Below, piece by piece: positions 32,892 to 40,232 of a stretch of DNA of 64,000 nucleotides. Source of the DNA: Planobispora rosea (lineage in GTDB: Bacteria; Actinomycetota; Actinomycetes; Streptosporangiales; Streptosporangiaceae); the NCBI RefSeq assembly GCF_014648175.1, contig NZ_BMQP01000026.1:1-64000 (forward strand), written 5' to 3'. A program made the position numbers and the translations under genes. The notes beneath the pieces were generated by a model, which was not told where the DNA came from, ran no database searches, and was given only the letters and a program-made list of their open reading frames with translations. Numbering within the stretch: position 1 is the first letter of the stretch; each line of letters begins with the position of its first letter.

Positions 32892-33746
32892 TTATCCTTC
32901 GTGCTTGTAGGTCGGGGTGATCTGTTCCGACGAAATGATCTGGTGAGTGTCCGGATCGTATCGGCAGGAGATCAGCATGGAGAAGCGGCGGGTCCGCACT
33001 TGCTGATACAGCGGGACCAGTGCGGTTTCGAGGTAGTGGATGACGCCGGCGGCGCCAGCCGCATGGATGCCGGCGAGATAGAGAAAGGTCCCCTTGCCGT
33101 CCGGGCGGGGCAGTCGGCCGAAGTAGGCGATATCCCCAGGCTCGCCCTGATCTTCGGGTGAGCGGTAGACCTGTCCGGTGATGCGGTCTACTAGATGCCA
33201 GCCGCCTGGGTCCTGGGCGAAGGCAAGGTGGTCGTCGGCCTCCAGTACCTGGGCGATCAGTGGAGAATGACGAGGTCCGCAGATGAGTACCAAGCCATCA
33301 CGATTGAGTCGGACTTCGCCGGGCGGCTGCACGATCTCATAGGTACTCTTGAGTTTGAGATCTTCGAGCAGACGTCGAAGCCGGTCGTAGGCCTGCAGGT
33401 CGTCTATGGATACCACCGGCCCAGGCCGGGCCTTGCCTGCTTCCTGCTTCTCGGCGACCGCGGTGATCACCATACCGTCCCGGGCACCGAAGAAGGCGCG
33501 TTCCCGTGGCGGACCTCCCTTACGGAGCTGACTGATACGGGCGCTACTCAGGTTGGTCTGGCGACCGATCTCATTTTGGGACATGCCGCGGCTGGTCAGG
33601 GTCTCGATGTCCTCCAGGCGGATTCGGCCCAGCTCCGCGGTCAAAACATCGATCTCACTCAGCACATCGCCAACGCGTCGAATCCGCTGGATGAGGTCAG
33701 TTTCCCGGTGGATCTCAGCCAAGACGGCTGACACGTCAATGTGCAT
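32892..33746 (-). CDS. HTH protein with C-terminal sensor-like domain, partner of the PP2C-like protein
   Basis: 284 aa. A sigma-like HTH lies at residues 48-75 (LTSRGMSQNEIGRQTNLSSARISQLR), followed by a linker and a domain from about 125 that includes LVLICGPRHSPLIAQVLEAD, then GDIAYFGRLPRPDG and AGIHAAGAAGVIHYL. That ordered strand/helix region looks like a ligand- or nucleotide-binding fold seen in similar actinomycete HTH proteins, but I cannot name it with certainty. Upstream lies an imperfect 15-bp inverted repeat. Confidence 0.75.
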   Translation of the reverse strand: MHIDVSAVLAEIHRETDLIQRIRRVGDVLSEIDVLTAELGRIRLEDIETLTSRGMSQNEIGRQTNLSSARISQLRKGGPPRERAFFGARDGMVITAVAEKQEAGKARPGPVVSIDDLQAYDRLRRLLEDLKLKSTYEIVQPPGEVRLNRDGLVLICGPRHSPLIAQVLEADDHLAFAQDPGGWHLVDRITGQVYRSPEDQGEPGDIAYFGRLPRPDGKGTFLYLAGIHAAGAAGVIHYLETALVPLYQQVRTRRFSMLISCRYDPDTHQIISSEQITPTYKHEG

Positions 33747-33784
33747 ACTTCAGATCATCCTCCACTCACCGCGCTTAATCCGAA

Positions 33785-33847
33785 CGCTAAGGTCCCTAAA
33801 CAAACCCCGCTAATAGCTATTGACGAAGCCACTTAGGGGTCTTAGCG
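33785..33847. promoter_or_regulatory. Imperfect 15-bp inverted repeat upstream of the HTH gene
   Basis: CGCTAAGGTCCCTAA (33785-33799) against TTAGGGGTCTTAGCG (33833-33847): 13 of 15 bases pair. It lies 40-100 nt upstream of the HTH gene start at 33746, a plausible operator. Confidence 0.5.
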
Positions 33848-34074
33848 TCAGGAGTAGACATTAACAGGCCTGAGCGGGTATAGCCGGACGCCTTGAGGCT
33901 CCACATGGGAGAACTCAAGGGGGTCCCAATTCCGGGCAAGGAGAGCTGCACCCTTCGATCCGGATCATGCTCAGTAGCCCGAATTAAGCTCTCCAAGAAA
34001 GAAGGTTCACCCTCTAAAAAGATCAAATAGCTCTCTACCAGGGAAAACTCATGTCGCCTCGATGACTCCACCAT
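33817..34074 (-). CDS. Possible small protein, 85 aa
   Basis: The frame from ATG 34074 is protein-like (SLVESYLIFLEGEPSFLESLIRATE) in a locally lower-GC stretch. The start codon lies within a 13-bp perfect hairpin (34052-34084) and no ribosome-binding site is clear, so expression is doubtful. The 3' end overlaps the inverted repeat at 33833-33847. No homologue is recognised. Confidence 0.35.
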   Translation of the reverse strand: MVESSRRHEFSLVESYLIFLEGEPSFLESLIRATEHDPDRRVQLSLPGIGTPLSSPMWSLKASGYTRSGLLMSTPDAKTPKWLRQ

Positions 34075-34084
34075 CGAGGCGACA
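34052..34084. terminator. 13-bp perfect hairpin upstream of whiB-like gene
   Basis: TGTCGCCTCGATG (34052-34064) pairs with CATCGAGGCGACA (34072-34084) around ACTCCAC. It lies 85 nt before the WhiB-like start; it may be a terminator that insulates the long plus-strand gene run or a regulatory hairpin. Confidence 0.65.
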
Positions 34085-34168
34085 TCCCCGCAAAGTCATG
34101 GGGGCCTCGGTCCGGACTCCACCCGGCCGAGGCCCCGCCACCGGGTCCTCACGAAAGGAAACCCCCGG

Positions 34169-34561
34169 ATGCGCACCATGCTCTCATTGCCGTGCCAGAA
34201 ACCGAATGGCCCGGCCATCACTGACCTGTCATCGCTGGTCAGCAAGTTCGGAACCTGCGTCGGTGCTCTCAATCCCGACGCCTGGTTCCCGCCCGAGCCG
34301 AACCCAAGCGGTGGCGAGTCGCCCGAGGCCCTGGCGATCCGCCGGGCCGACTACGAGAACACCGCCCGCCAGCTGTGCGGGCCCTGCCCCGTGCGCACCC
34401 AGTGCCTGGAGCTCGCGCTGCGCGAGGAGCACGACCTGCCACAGACCTGGTTCCACGGCATCCGCGGTGGCAAGGCCCCCTGGCAGCGGCGGAGCATGGT
34501 CCGCCGCCGTCGCCAGGCCGCTGCCCGCCAGATCACTGAGACCTCAGAGGCGGTGGCCTGA
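34169..34561 (+). CDS. WhiB-family iron-sulfur transcriptional regulator
   Basis: 130 aa; ATG 34169 preceded by GAAAGGAAA. The four cluster cysteines are C30, C70, C73 and C79 (GTCVGA; QLCGPCPVRTQC), spaced as in WhiB proteins. The turn motif is FHGIRGGKAPWQRR, followed by a basic DNA-binding tail. It is the first gene of the long transfer/maintenance run and likely regulates it or links it to host development through its redox-sensitive cluster. Confidence 0.92.
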   Translation: MRTMLSLPCQKPNGPAITDLSSLVSKFGTCVGALNPDAWFPPEPNPSGGESPEALAIRRADYENTARQLCGPCPVRTQCLELALREEHDLPQTWFHGIRGGKAPWQRRSMVRRRRQAAARQITETSEAVA

Positions 34562-35100
34562 TGACCATCACCGCCACCCGCCCCGCTTACCCGGCGCTGA
34601 CCGAGCTCGCCAGCGGGAGCCCGCTGGGCCACCTCGCGCTCACCATCGACCTGGGGCGACCGACCTACCACGGCCACACCAAGGTCACCGTCCGGCCGGG
34701 CGTCGTCGACAGCGAGGCGATCGAGCTGTTCGGCTACGCCCACTGCCACCGCCTGGCCTGGGCCATGCACCAGCGCACCGGCTGGCCGTTCGGCGTCGTC
34801 GAACAGGACGACCTGCCGGGCCGCTGGGTCCACGTCGGCCTGCTCACCCCCACCGGGACCTTCCTCGACATCCACGGCCTGCGCCCCGTCGCACAGGTCG
34901 TGGCTGACATCCGAAGCGAGCACGGCCTGGACGTGCGCGTGCGCGCCGTGGACACACCTGCGGAGCTGTTTTCGATCATCGCCTCATCCGGCGAGCGGAC
35001 GGCTGAGGAGTGGCTCGCCGAGTTGTGCCCGCTCAGCGCCGAGGTCATCGCCGTGTTCGCCGACGTCCTGATCACTCGCGCCAAGGAGGCTGGCCGATGA
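34561..35100 (+). CDS. Hypothetical protein, possible papain-like fold
   Basis: 179 aa. ATG 34561 overlaps the WhiB stop by one base. FGYAHCHRLAWAMHQRTGWP, then VHVGLLTPTGTFLDIHG, gives a Cys-helix, then His on a strand, then Asp: the order of a papain-like catalytic triad (C62, H96, D107 approximately). This is a fold-level inference, not a recognised family. It ends in ATGA overlap with the next gene. Confidence 0.75.
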   Translation: MTITATRPAYPALTELASGSPLGHLALTIDLGRPTYHGHTKVTVRPGVVDSEAIELFGYAHCHRLAWAMHQRTGWPFGVVEQDDLPGRWVHVGLLTPTGTFLDIHGLRPVAQVVADIRSEHGLDVRVRAVDTPAELFSIIASSGERTAEEWLAELCPLSAEVIAVFADVLITRAKEAGR

Positions 35101-35882
35101 ACAGCTCCGAGACCTTCCCCCAGGACCAGGCCGTCACCGGCCTGCCCTACGTCGAGCAGGCCCGGCAGCGTCTGGAGGCCGCCGGCAAGGCCGACTGCAC
35201 CCCCCGCTCCTTCGCCGGCAACGCCACTTTCAACTACGCCGAGGGCCTGGGCGCGCTGCGCGATGCCCAGGTCGGCACCGGCCAGGCCCTGATGGCCATG
35301 GGCGCCGAGCTCGCGCGGATCCGCCACGAGCTGTTCCTGCGCCGCGGCGACATCGCCGCCGTGCACAAGGAGATCGGCGGTCTGGCTGATGCCGTACGCG
35401 ACCTGGTCCGCGCGGTGGAGGACGGCACCGGCCAGCTCGCCGACGGCACCCGCACCTGGCCGACATCGCTGATGGGATCGGTGACATCGCCGCCGTGGGC
35501 GGGCGCATGTCCGAGGTCGCCGAGGCGATCGACGCTCTGGCCGATGACCTGGTCACCTCCCGCCGTCCCTGGTGGAGGCGCTGGCGCGGCCGCCGCTCGG
35601 AGACCGGGGCCTTCCCGGCCGACAGCGGCGCGAGCGTCGCCCTTCCCGCCCCGGCCCCGCAGGAGAGCGCCTGCCGGTGCGTCTGGCAGGGCGGCACCTG
35701 CGTGGAGTCCTGCCCGGCGCACACCCCGGAGGCGTTCCTCGCCGGGGTGGATGCCCGCCTGGAGACCTACAACCAGCAGATGCGGCGCTGGTGGCGGTGG
35801 GGCCGATGAGCGTCCTTCCCCACTTCATCATCCCGGTGTGCGTCTTCCTGGCGATCATCTTCCTGGCCGCCCTGTGGGGTGA
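35097..35882 (+). CDS. Coiled-coil protein, N-terminal part (frameshifted)
   Basis: ATG 35097 has AAGGAGG 7 nt upstream. Residues 1-115 look coding (EQARQRLEAAGKAD; LRDAQVGTGQALMAMGAELARIRHELFLRRGDIAAVHKEIGG split over helices). From about 35450 the frame becomes Pro/Arg-rich and non-coding, while the other frame continues the helical pattern as HLADIADGIGDIAAVGGRMSEVAEAIDALADD. So the intact protein would join this start to the reading frame that ends at 35809, across a single-base shift near 35445-35460. Confidence 0.6.
   Translation: MNSSETFPQDQAVTGLPYVEQARQRLEAAGKADCTPRSFAGNATFNYAEGLGALRDAQVGTGQALMAMGAELARIRHELFLRRGDIAAVHKEIGGLADAVRDLVRAVEDGTGQLADGTRTWPTSLMGSVTSPPWAGACPRSPRRSTLWPMTWSPPAVPGGGAGAAAARRPGPSRPTAARASPFPPRPRRRAPAGASGRAAPAWSPARRTPRRRSSPGWMPAWRPTTSRCGAGGGGADERPSPLHHPGVRLPGDHLPGRPVG
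35495..35809 (+). CDS. Coiled-coil protein, C-terminal part (after frameshift)
   Basis: From GTG 35495 or ATG 35507 this frame encodes RMSEVAEAIDALADDLVTS, a basic Trp-rich PWWRRWRGRRSE, and a Cys-containing segment CRCVWQGGTCVESCPAH. Its start lacks a ribosome-binding site and its helical pattern continues that of the upstream frame, so I take it as the second half of one gene split by a frameshift, either real decay, sequencing error or programmed. Its TGA overlaps the next ATG. Confidence 0.6.
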   Translation: MGGRMSEVAEAIDALADDLVTSRRPWWRRWRGRRSETGAFPADSGASVALPAPAPQESACRCVWQGGTCVESCPAHTPEAFLAGVDARLETYNQQMRRWWRWGR

Positions 35883-35889
35883 GCGATGA
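35806..35889 (+). CDS. 27-aa single-span membrane peptide
   Basis: ATG 35806 overlaps the upstream TGA (ATGA), and its own TGA (35887-35889) overlaps the next ATG at 35886. The peptide is MSVLPHFIIPVCVFLAII followed by FLAALWGER: one hydrophobic helix with a short charged tail. Coupling at both ends shows it is a genuine translated gene despite its size. It could be a small regulator of the membrane-bound transfer proteins or of the SsgA-like neighbour. Confidence 0.7.
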   Translation: MSVLPHFIIPVCVFLAIIFLAALWGER

Positions 35890-36326
35890 GCACCTCCCGC
35901 ATCCGCACCACGCTGCAGGTCTGCCTCGCCGACCAGCCGAACCGGGTGTTCACGGCCCGCGCGTTCTACGAGCTGACCGACCCCTACGCCGTCCACATCG
36001 ATTTTCCGCCCCCGCCCGGGGCCCCAGACAACGTGTGGACCTTCGACCGGGAGCTGCTGGCCACGGCCCTGGACCCGACCCGCAAGGGCGTGGTCGGTGC
36101 GGGCAACATCCGCTTCACCGAGGCCGAGGCCACCGACTACCTGGCGATCATCCTGCACCCGGGACCGCAGGCCTGCCGCCTGTATGCCCGCCGAGACGAG
36201 CTGACCTCCTTCCTGGCCCAGACCACCCGGCGCATCCCCTTGGGGTCCGAGGCCGACTGGGCCGAGGCCGACTGGGACCGGGCGCTGATCCGGCTCACCA
36301 CGCAGATGCGGAGGGACGCATCATGA
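35886..36326 (+). CDS. SsgA-like sporulation/cell-division protein
   Basis: 146 aa, coupled by ATGA on both sides. FYELTDPYAVHIDFPPP, VWTFDRELLATALDP, GNIRF, and LYARRDELTSFLAQTTRRIPLGSE match the SsgA family signature (YxxxDPyAVxxxFp, WxFaRdLLxxGL, lfl..Tx.ivP.G). SsgA-like proteins control septum and spore-wall formation in sporulating actinomycetes and recruit the division machinery. On a conjugative element it may adjust host septation during transfer (inference). Confidence 0.85.
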   Translation: MSTSRIRTTLQVCLADQPNRVFTARAFYELTDPYAVHIDFPPPPGAPDNVWTFDRELLATALDPTRKGVVGAGNIRFTEAEATDYLAIILHPGPQACRLYARRDELTSFLAQTTRRIPLGSEADWAEADWDRALIRLTTQMRRDAS

Positions 36327-36796
36327 TCCTCAACCCGCTGATGGGTCGCGAGACCTTCATCGACGGCCTGCTGCTGTGGCCGGTGGGCGCCCCGGACCGG
36401 CACCTGGGCGCCGTCGTCGCCTACCGCGCCGACCAGCCTGACCGGCTGCAGCTGACGTTCATGTCCACCGATATGCGCCGCACCTTCGACTACACCCTCT
36501 CCCTGCGCCTGCTGGAGCAGGCGCTGGCCCCCGGCGCGCCCGGTCCGGACGGTGCCGAGGAAGAGCTCGACACCGAGGGCCTGCAGCAGGTCGACTTCGC
36601 CCCGGCCCCCGGCCCCGAGCATCTGGTGATCCGGCTGTGGATGGGCGAGGACGACGGTGCCGACGGCGAGACCGGCGAGTGGTTCCCGCTGTATGCGGCC
36701 CGGGCCCGGCTGAACGCCATCACCGAGCGGATCCGCCTGCTGCACGCCGACGTCGACGCCGCCATCACCGCGATCTTCTCGGAGGCGACCCCGTGA
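36323..36796 (+). CDS. Hypothetical protein, 157 aa
   Basis: ATG 36323 overlaps the SsgA-like stop, with GGAGGGA upstream; its stop overlaps the next GTG. The layout LQLTFMSTDMRRTFDYTLSLRLLEQAL resembles the strand/helix order of SsgA-like proteins but the key motifs are absent. The C-terminal third is helical (ARARLNAITERIRLLHADVDAAITAIF). It may be a distant SsgA-like partner, or unrelated. Confidence 0.7.
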   Translation: MILNPLMGRETFIDGLLLWPVGAPDRHLGAVVAYRADQPDRLQLTFMSTDMRRTFDYTLSLRLLEQALAPGAPGPDGAEEELDTEGLQQVDFAPAPGPEHLVIRLWMGEDDGADGETGEWFPLYAARARLNAITERIRLLHADVDAAITAIFSEATP

Positions 36797-38676
36797 ACAT
36801 CCCCGACATAGCGCAGTCCCTGCTCACCACCGACACGCTGCTGGGCACGCTGGCGTTCCTGCTGGCCGTCGCCGTGGTCGTCATCTGGCGCCTGCTGCGG
36901 GCGCGGCATCGCCTGAACAAGGTACCTGTGCCGGATCACTCGGGGAAGGAGGAGCCGAAGGAACCGCTGTCGTGGGCCGATCGGCTCACCTACGCGTCAG
37001 CGTTCGCTGCCTCGGGCATCGCCGCGCAGGGCATGTTCATGTGGCTGAAGGACGTCTTGGGCTTCCACCCGGTTTTCGCGTTCATCACCTGCACGTTCGT
37101 CGAGGTGGCGATGCTGGCCTCGGCGCTGCGCGCCCGCGACAACCTGAGGAAGGTTCCGTTCACTACGGGGCCGGACGGCAAGGCCGTGTGGGTGTTCGCG
37201 GCCCTGTCCGGCATGCTGTCGGCCTCCCACGCCTCGACCGTGTCGGAGGCAAGCGGCCGGCTCGCGGTCACCCTGATGGCCGGCTGGCTGTGGGAGCGCA
37301 GCCTGCAGATTGAGCGCCAGAGGCTAACCGGCAAGATCTCCGGCATCCGCTGGACGATAACCCTGAGCCGGCTGCTGATCCGCCTCGGCTGGGCTGATCC
37401 GACCAGCCGTGACGACGACGAGATCGCCCGCGAGCGGCGTATCGACGAGTACGTCCGTGCGATCTACAGACTCCACTTGGCCAACGTCAGCGGCGACGAC
37501 AAGGAGATCCGCAAGGCGACCAAGGTGTGGGAGAAGGCATACCGGCGTGCGGTCGAATACGCCCGCATCGACGTCGACCCCGAGACCGCGCAGATCGTGG
37601 CGGTCAAGGTCGACGCGATCCGTGAGCGGCGCGCCCTGGTGGACCGGGTCACCGTCGCGCCGCCCCGCATAGACGAGAAGGCGATCGAGGGCGAAGTGGA
37701 TGAGATTCTCGCCTCCGTGCGGCAGGCCCGCGCGGAGACGGTCCGCATTGTCCAGGACGAGGCGCACGAGATCCTCGCCGCTGCGCGGCAGGCCCGCACG
37801 GAGCTGACCCGCACGGCCGCCGATGAGATGGACGGCGTTCTCGCCAGCGTGCGGACGACCTACATGGAGCTGACCCGCACGGCCGCGCAGGAGGCGAGCG
37901 GCATTCTCGCCACGGTGCGGCGGGCCCGTGCGGAGCTGGCCCGCACGCTCCAGGCCCGCACGATCGCGGACCGTGCAGTGGCCGAGGCCCGCACAGTCAC
38001 GCCGAACGGGAGCGCGCCGCCGTCCCCGGCGCGCTCCCGCACGAAGAGCATGCGGGAGGATCCTGCAGGAGGTGGCGACGGCCTGGCACAACGGTGGAAG
38101 CAGAGGCCGGGCGAGGAGCAGGCCGCCTACCGGGCCCGCGTCGTCGAGGACCATCGCGAGGAGATCCGCAGCTACATCACCGCCGGTGAGAAGTGCCCTC
38201 TCACCTGGCGCGATGTGCACCAGCGGACCGGCTACAAGCAGCGCTGGTGCGAGGGTGTCCTGGCCGATGCTCGGCGCGGCCTGTTGCCTCCAGCGGCCGC
38301 CAGCGACACCGCAGACGGCCCGCCTGAGCAGACCCGCGAAGCCGGGGAGCACATGGACCGCACGCACGACCGTACGGACGCCAGCGGTGCGGGGCTGATC
38401 GTGCGGGCGCAGGAGCGCATCAGCGGCCAGCATGCGGGTCACGTGGACGGAGACCGCACGAACCACTCCAACAAACGTGCGGACGCCGACACCCGCACGC
38501 AGGTCCGCACGGCCACCGGCCATGCGGACCGCATCAAGAACGGCGAGGAGTTCCGCACGGAAGACCCCCGCACGGACACCACCGAGACGGAACCCGAGTT
38601 GGTCCGCACGCAGGTCGAGGAGCCCCGCACGGAAGACCCCCGCACGGACACCGCAGAGACGGAGGTCGCAGCATGA
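36793..38676 (+). CDS. Membrane protein with 22-residue helical repeats and C-terminal HTH-like region
   Basis: 627 aa from GTG 36793 (GTGA overlap). A first transmembrane helix (LGTLAFLLAVAVVVIWRLL) is followed by three more at about 60-160, including GFHPVFAFITCTFVEVAMLASAL. Residues 290-385 contain four 22-residue repeats of the type EILASVRQARAETVRIVQD, a coiled coil. After a linker, LTWRDVHQRTGYKQRWCEGVLADAR resembles an HTH. The C-terminus has two copies of RTEDPRTDT...TE. It resembles Spd/DUF2637-like plasmid-spread proteins in layout. Confidence 0.75.
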   Translation: MNIPDIAQSLLTTDTLLGTLAFLLAVAVVVIWRLLRARHRLNKVPVPDHSGKEEPKEPLSWADRLTYASAFAASGIAAQGMFMWLKDVLGFHPVFAFITCTFVEVAMLASALRARDNLRKVPFTTGPDGKAVWVFAALSGMLSASHASTVSEASGRLAVTLMAGWLWERSLQIERQRLTGKISGIRWTITLSRLLIRLGWADPTSRDDDEIARERRIDEYVRAIYRLHLANVSGDDKEIRKATKVWEKAYRRAVEYARIDVDPETAQIVAVKVDAIRERRALVDRVTVAPPRIDEKAIEGEVDEILASVRQARAETVRIVQDEAHEILAAARQARTELTRTAADEMDGVLASVRTTYMELTRTAAQEASGILATVRRARAELARTLQARTIADRAVAEARTVTPNGSAPPSPARSRTKSMREDPAGGGDGLAQRWKQRPGEEQAAYRARVVEDHREEIRSYITAGEKCPLTWRDVHQRTGYKQRWCEGVLADARRGLLPPAAASDTADGPPEQTREAGEHMDRTHDRTDASGAGLIVRAQERISGQHAGHVDGDRTNHSNKRADADTRTQVRTATGHADRIKNGEEFRTEDPRTDTTETEPELVRTQVEEPRTEDPRTDTAETEVAA

Positions 38677-38939
38677 GCATCACCGCCCCCGACCGCCGTG
38701 CCTCGGCTCGGCCGGTCACCCGCCAGGATCTGGTCCTGATCGCCACCGAGTATGGCGAGCTGCTGGCGGCTGCCCGCGCCACCATCGCCGCCGCCGAGCT
38801 CGGCGAGCCCAACCCGCTGGAGCACCTGCGCCACGCACTGAAGGCACATGGTCAGCTTCCGCCCGCCGGTGCCCGCCCGGTGCTGCTGCTGGCCCAGTGC
38901 GCAGTCCCGATCACTGGCTGGGCGGAGGTGACCCGGTGA
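38673..38939 (+). CDS. Hypothetical protein, 88 aa
   Basis: ATG 38673 overlaps the upstream stop (ATGA) and its stop overlaps the next GTG. The protein is helical (DLVLIATEYGELLAAARATIAAAELG; PLEHLRHALKAHGQLP) with no known motif. Position and coupling suggest a small accessory protein of the transfer run. Confidence 0.65.
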   Translation: MSITAPDRRASARPVTRQDLVLIATEYGELLAAARATIAAAELGEPNPLEHLRHALKAHGQLPPAGARPVLLLAQCAVPITGWAEVTR

Positions 38940-39343
38940 CGACCCCCACCATGGCGGCCGTGAGCGCACAGCGCCGCTTCCCCGGCGAGTCGGAGCAGGT
39001 CAGCCAGGTGCGGACCTGGGTGGACGGGTTGCTGCCCGGCGACTGCCCGCGCCGCGCCGACGTCGCCGTGGTCGTCTCCGAGCTGGTCACCAACGCGCTT
39101 GTGCACTCGGTCTCGGGGATGGGCGGCAGCTTCGCTGTGCGCGCCGCGATCGACGCCACCTCGGTGGAGCTCAGCGTGGCCGACCAGGGCCCGCGCCCAA
39201 TCCCGGCCGCCCGCGAGCCGGACGCCTCCGGCTGGGGCTTGGCCGTCATCGTGGCTGAGCTGGTCGACGAGATCCGCACCACCATCACGCCGGCCGGGCG
39301 CACCACCTGGTGCCGCCTGACCTGGCCGAATGGCCGGTCGTGA
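38936..39343 (+). CDS. RsbW-like anti-sigma/histidine-kinase-fold ATPase
   Basis: 135 aa; GTG 38936 with GGAGG 8 nt upstream. The N box is DVAVVVSELVTNALVHS. The G1 region is VADQGPRP and the G2 region GWGLAVIVAELVDE; this is the HATPase_c_2 fold of RsbW/SpoIIAB anti-sigma kinases. Such proteins are common in sporulating actinomycetes and bind sigma or anti-anti-sigma factors. No partner is next to it. Confidence 0.88.
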   Translation: MTTPTMAAVSAQRRFPGESEQVSQVRTWVDGLLPGDCPRRADVAVVVSELVTNALVHSVSGMGGSFAVRAAIDATSVELSVADQGPRPIPAAREPDASGWGLAVIVAELVDEIRTTITPAGRTTWCRLTWPNGRS

Positions 39344-39370
39344 CCTGCTGAAAGAGAAAGGAGCCCTCTG

Positions 39371-39841
39371 ATGAGTGCACCTGAGTGGTCCGGGGACATG
39401 CTGGACCGCCCGGAGATGATGGCCGCGTTCGCCGCTCAGCTGCGGCGGAGCCTGGCGGAGTCCGCCGAGTTCGTGGCGTACATCCGGCGGGACGCCGAGG
39501 CCATGTGGAAGGAGAACCCGCCAGAGGGTTACGGCAGTTTCGAGGCGTGGTGGCGGCACCGGTGGGTGACCAGCCCGTTTGCCGAGATCCAGGAGCACCT
39601 GGAGGCCGCGGCGGCGCTGACGTTTCGTCTGGAGGCCCGCTACCGGCGCGGCCGCCACGAGATCCCCCAGACGCGTCAGGCCCGCCGGGAGGCTGCCCAG
39701 GGCCGCCAGGCCCCGGCGCTGCCGCATGCCCGGGACTACGTCGGCCGCCCGCCTGCGCCGAAGCAGGCGCGGCCGTCGGCGGCCGCGCCGGACGGGGACT
39801 TCCTGGACCTGGTCCACGATCACGGAAAGAAGCCGGCATGA
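39371..39841 (+). CDS. Hypothetical protein, 156 aa
   Basis: ATG 39371 follows GAAAGGAG. The N-terminal half is helical, with YGSFEAWWRHRWVTSPFAEIQEHL at about residues 55-78. The C-terminal half is Arg/Gln/Pro-rich and probably disordered. Its stop overlaps the following ATG at 39838. No family is recognised. Confidence 0.7.
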   Translation: MSAPEWSGDMLDRPEMMAAFAAQLRRSLAESAEFVAYIRRDAEAMWKENPPEGYGSFEAWWRHRWVTSPFAEIQEHLEAAAALTFRLEARYRRGRHEIPQTRQARREAAQGRQAPALPHARDYVGRPPAPKQARPSAAAPDGDFLDLVHDHGKKPA

Positions 39842-40104
39842 GCGCCACCCCAGCTGAAATGTCACCTGAGGCGACCAAGCGGCTGAACAACATCGCGAAG
39901 TTCTGGAGCGACAAGCTCCGAGCCGCCACCACCGACGCCGACCTGGCGCGGGTCTGCTTCGATCGGGCCCGCTCCGCCGCGGTCAAAGCCGAGCGCGGCG
40001 GCGGCAACAAGCGGGCGATGCACGAGCTGGCGCAGCTGCTGGCCGCCTGGGCCGAACAGCAAGAACAAGCCGAGATCGTCCGCCGGACCCGTCACAGCGC
40101 GTGA
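39838..40104 (+). CDS. Hypothetical protein, 88 aa
   Basis: ATG 39838 overlaps the upstream TGA (ATGA). The protein is helical and charged (MSPEATKRLNNIAKFW; ARVCFDRARSAAVKAERGGGNKRAMHELAQLLAAWAEQQ). No membrane segment. Likely a small accessory protein of the transfer run. Confidence 0.7.
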   Translation: MSATPAEMSPEATKRLNNIAKFWSDKLRAATTDADLARVCFDRARSAAVKAERGGGNKRAMHELAQLLAAWAEQQEQAEIVRRTRHSA

Positions 40105-40232
40105 TGTTCATCTTCATGTTCATCCGCCGGATCCGGGCTTTGCGGATCGGCAACGGCGCGGCGCGCGTACGCGCGACGCGCAAGTGTCCCCGATCCGGTC
40201 ACTGACTGTCAACACTGCGAGAGGAGCCGATC
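40105..40232. promoter_or_regulatory. Palindrome-rich intergenic region, candidate promoter/operator or cis transfer site
   Basis: The 14-bp perfect palindrome CGCGCGTACGCGCG (40162-40175) is flanked by CGGATCGG (40143-40150) and its complement CCGATCCG (40190-40197). CCGGATCCGG (40127-40136) is a 10-bp palindrome. TTCATCTTCATGTTCATC gives direct repeats near 40108-40125. It is the only sizeable gap inside the transfer run, just before the Lys/Arg/Trp-rich gene. Confidence 0.6.
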
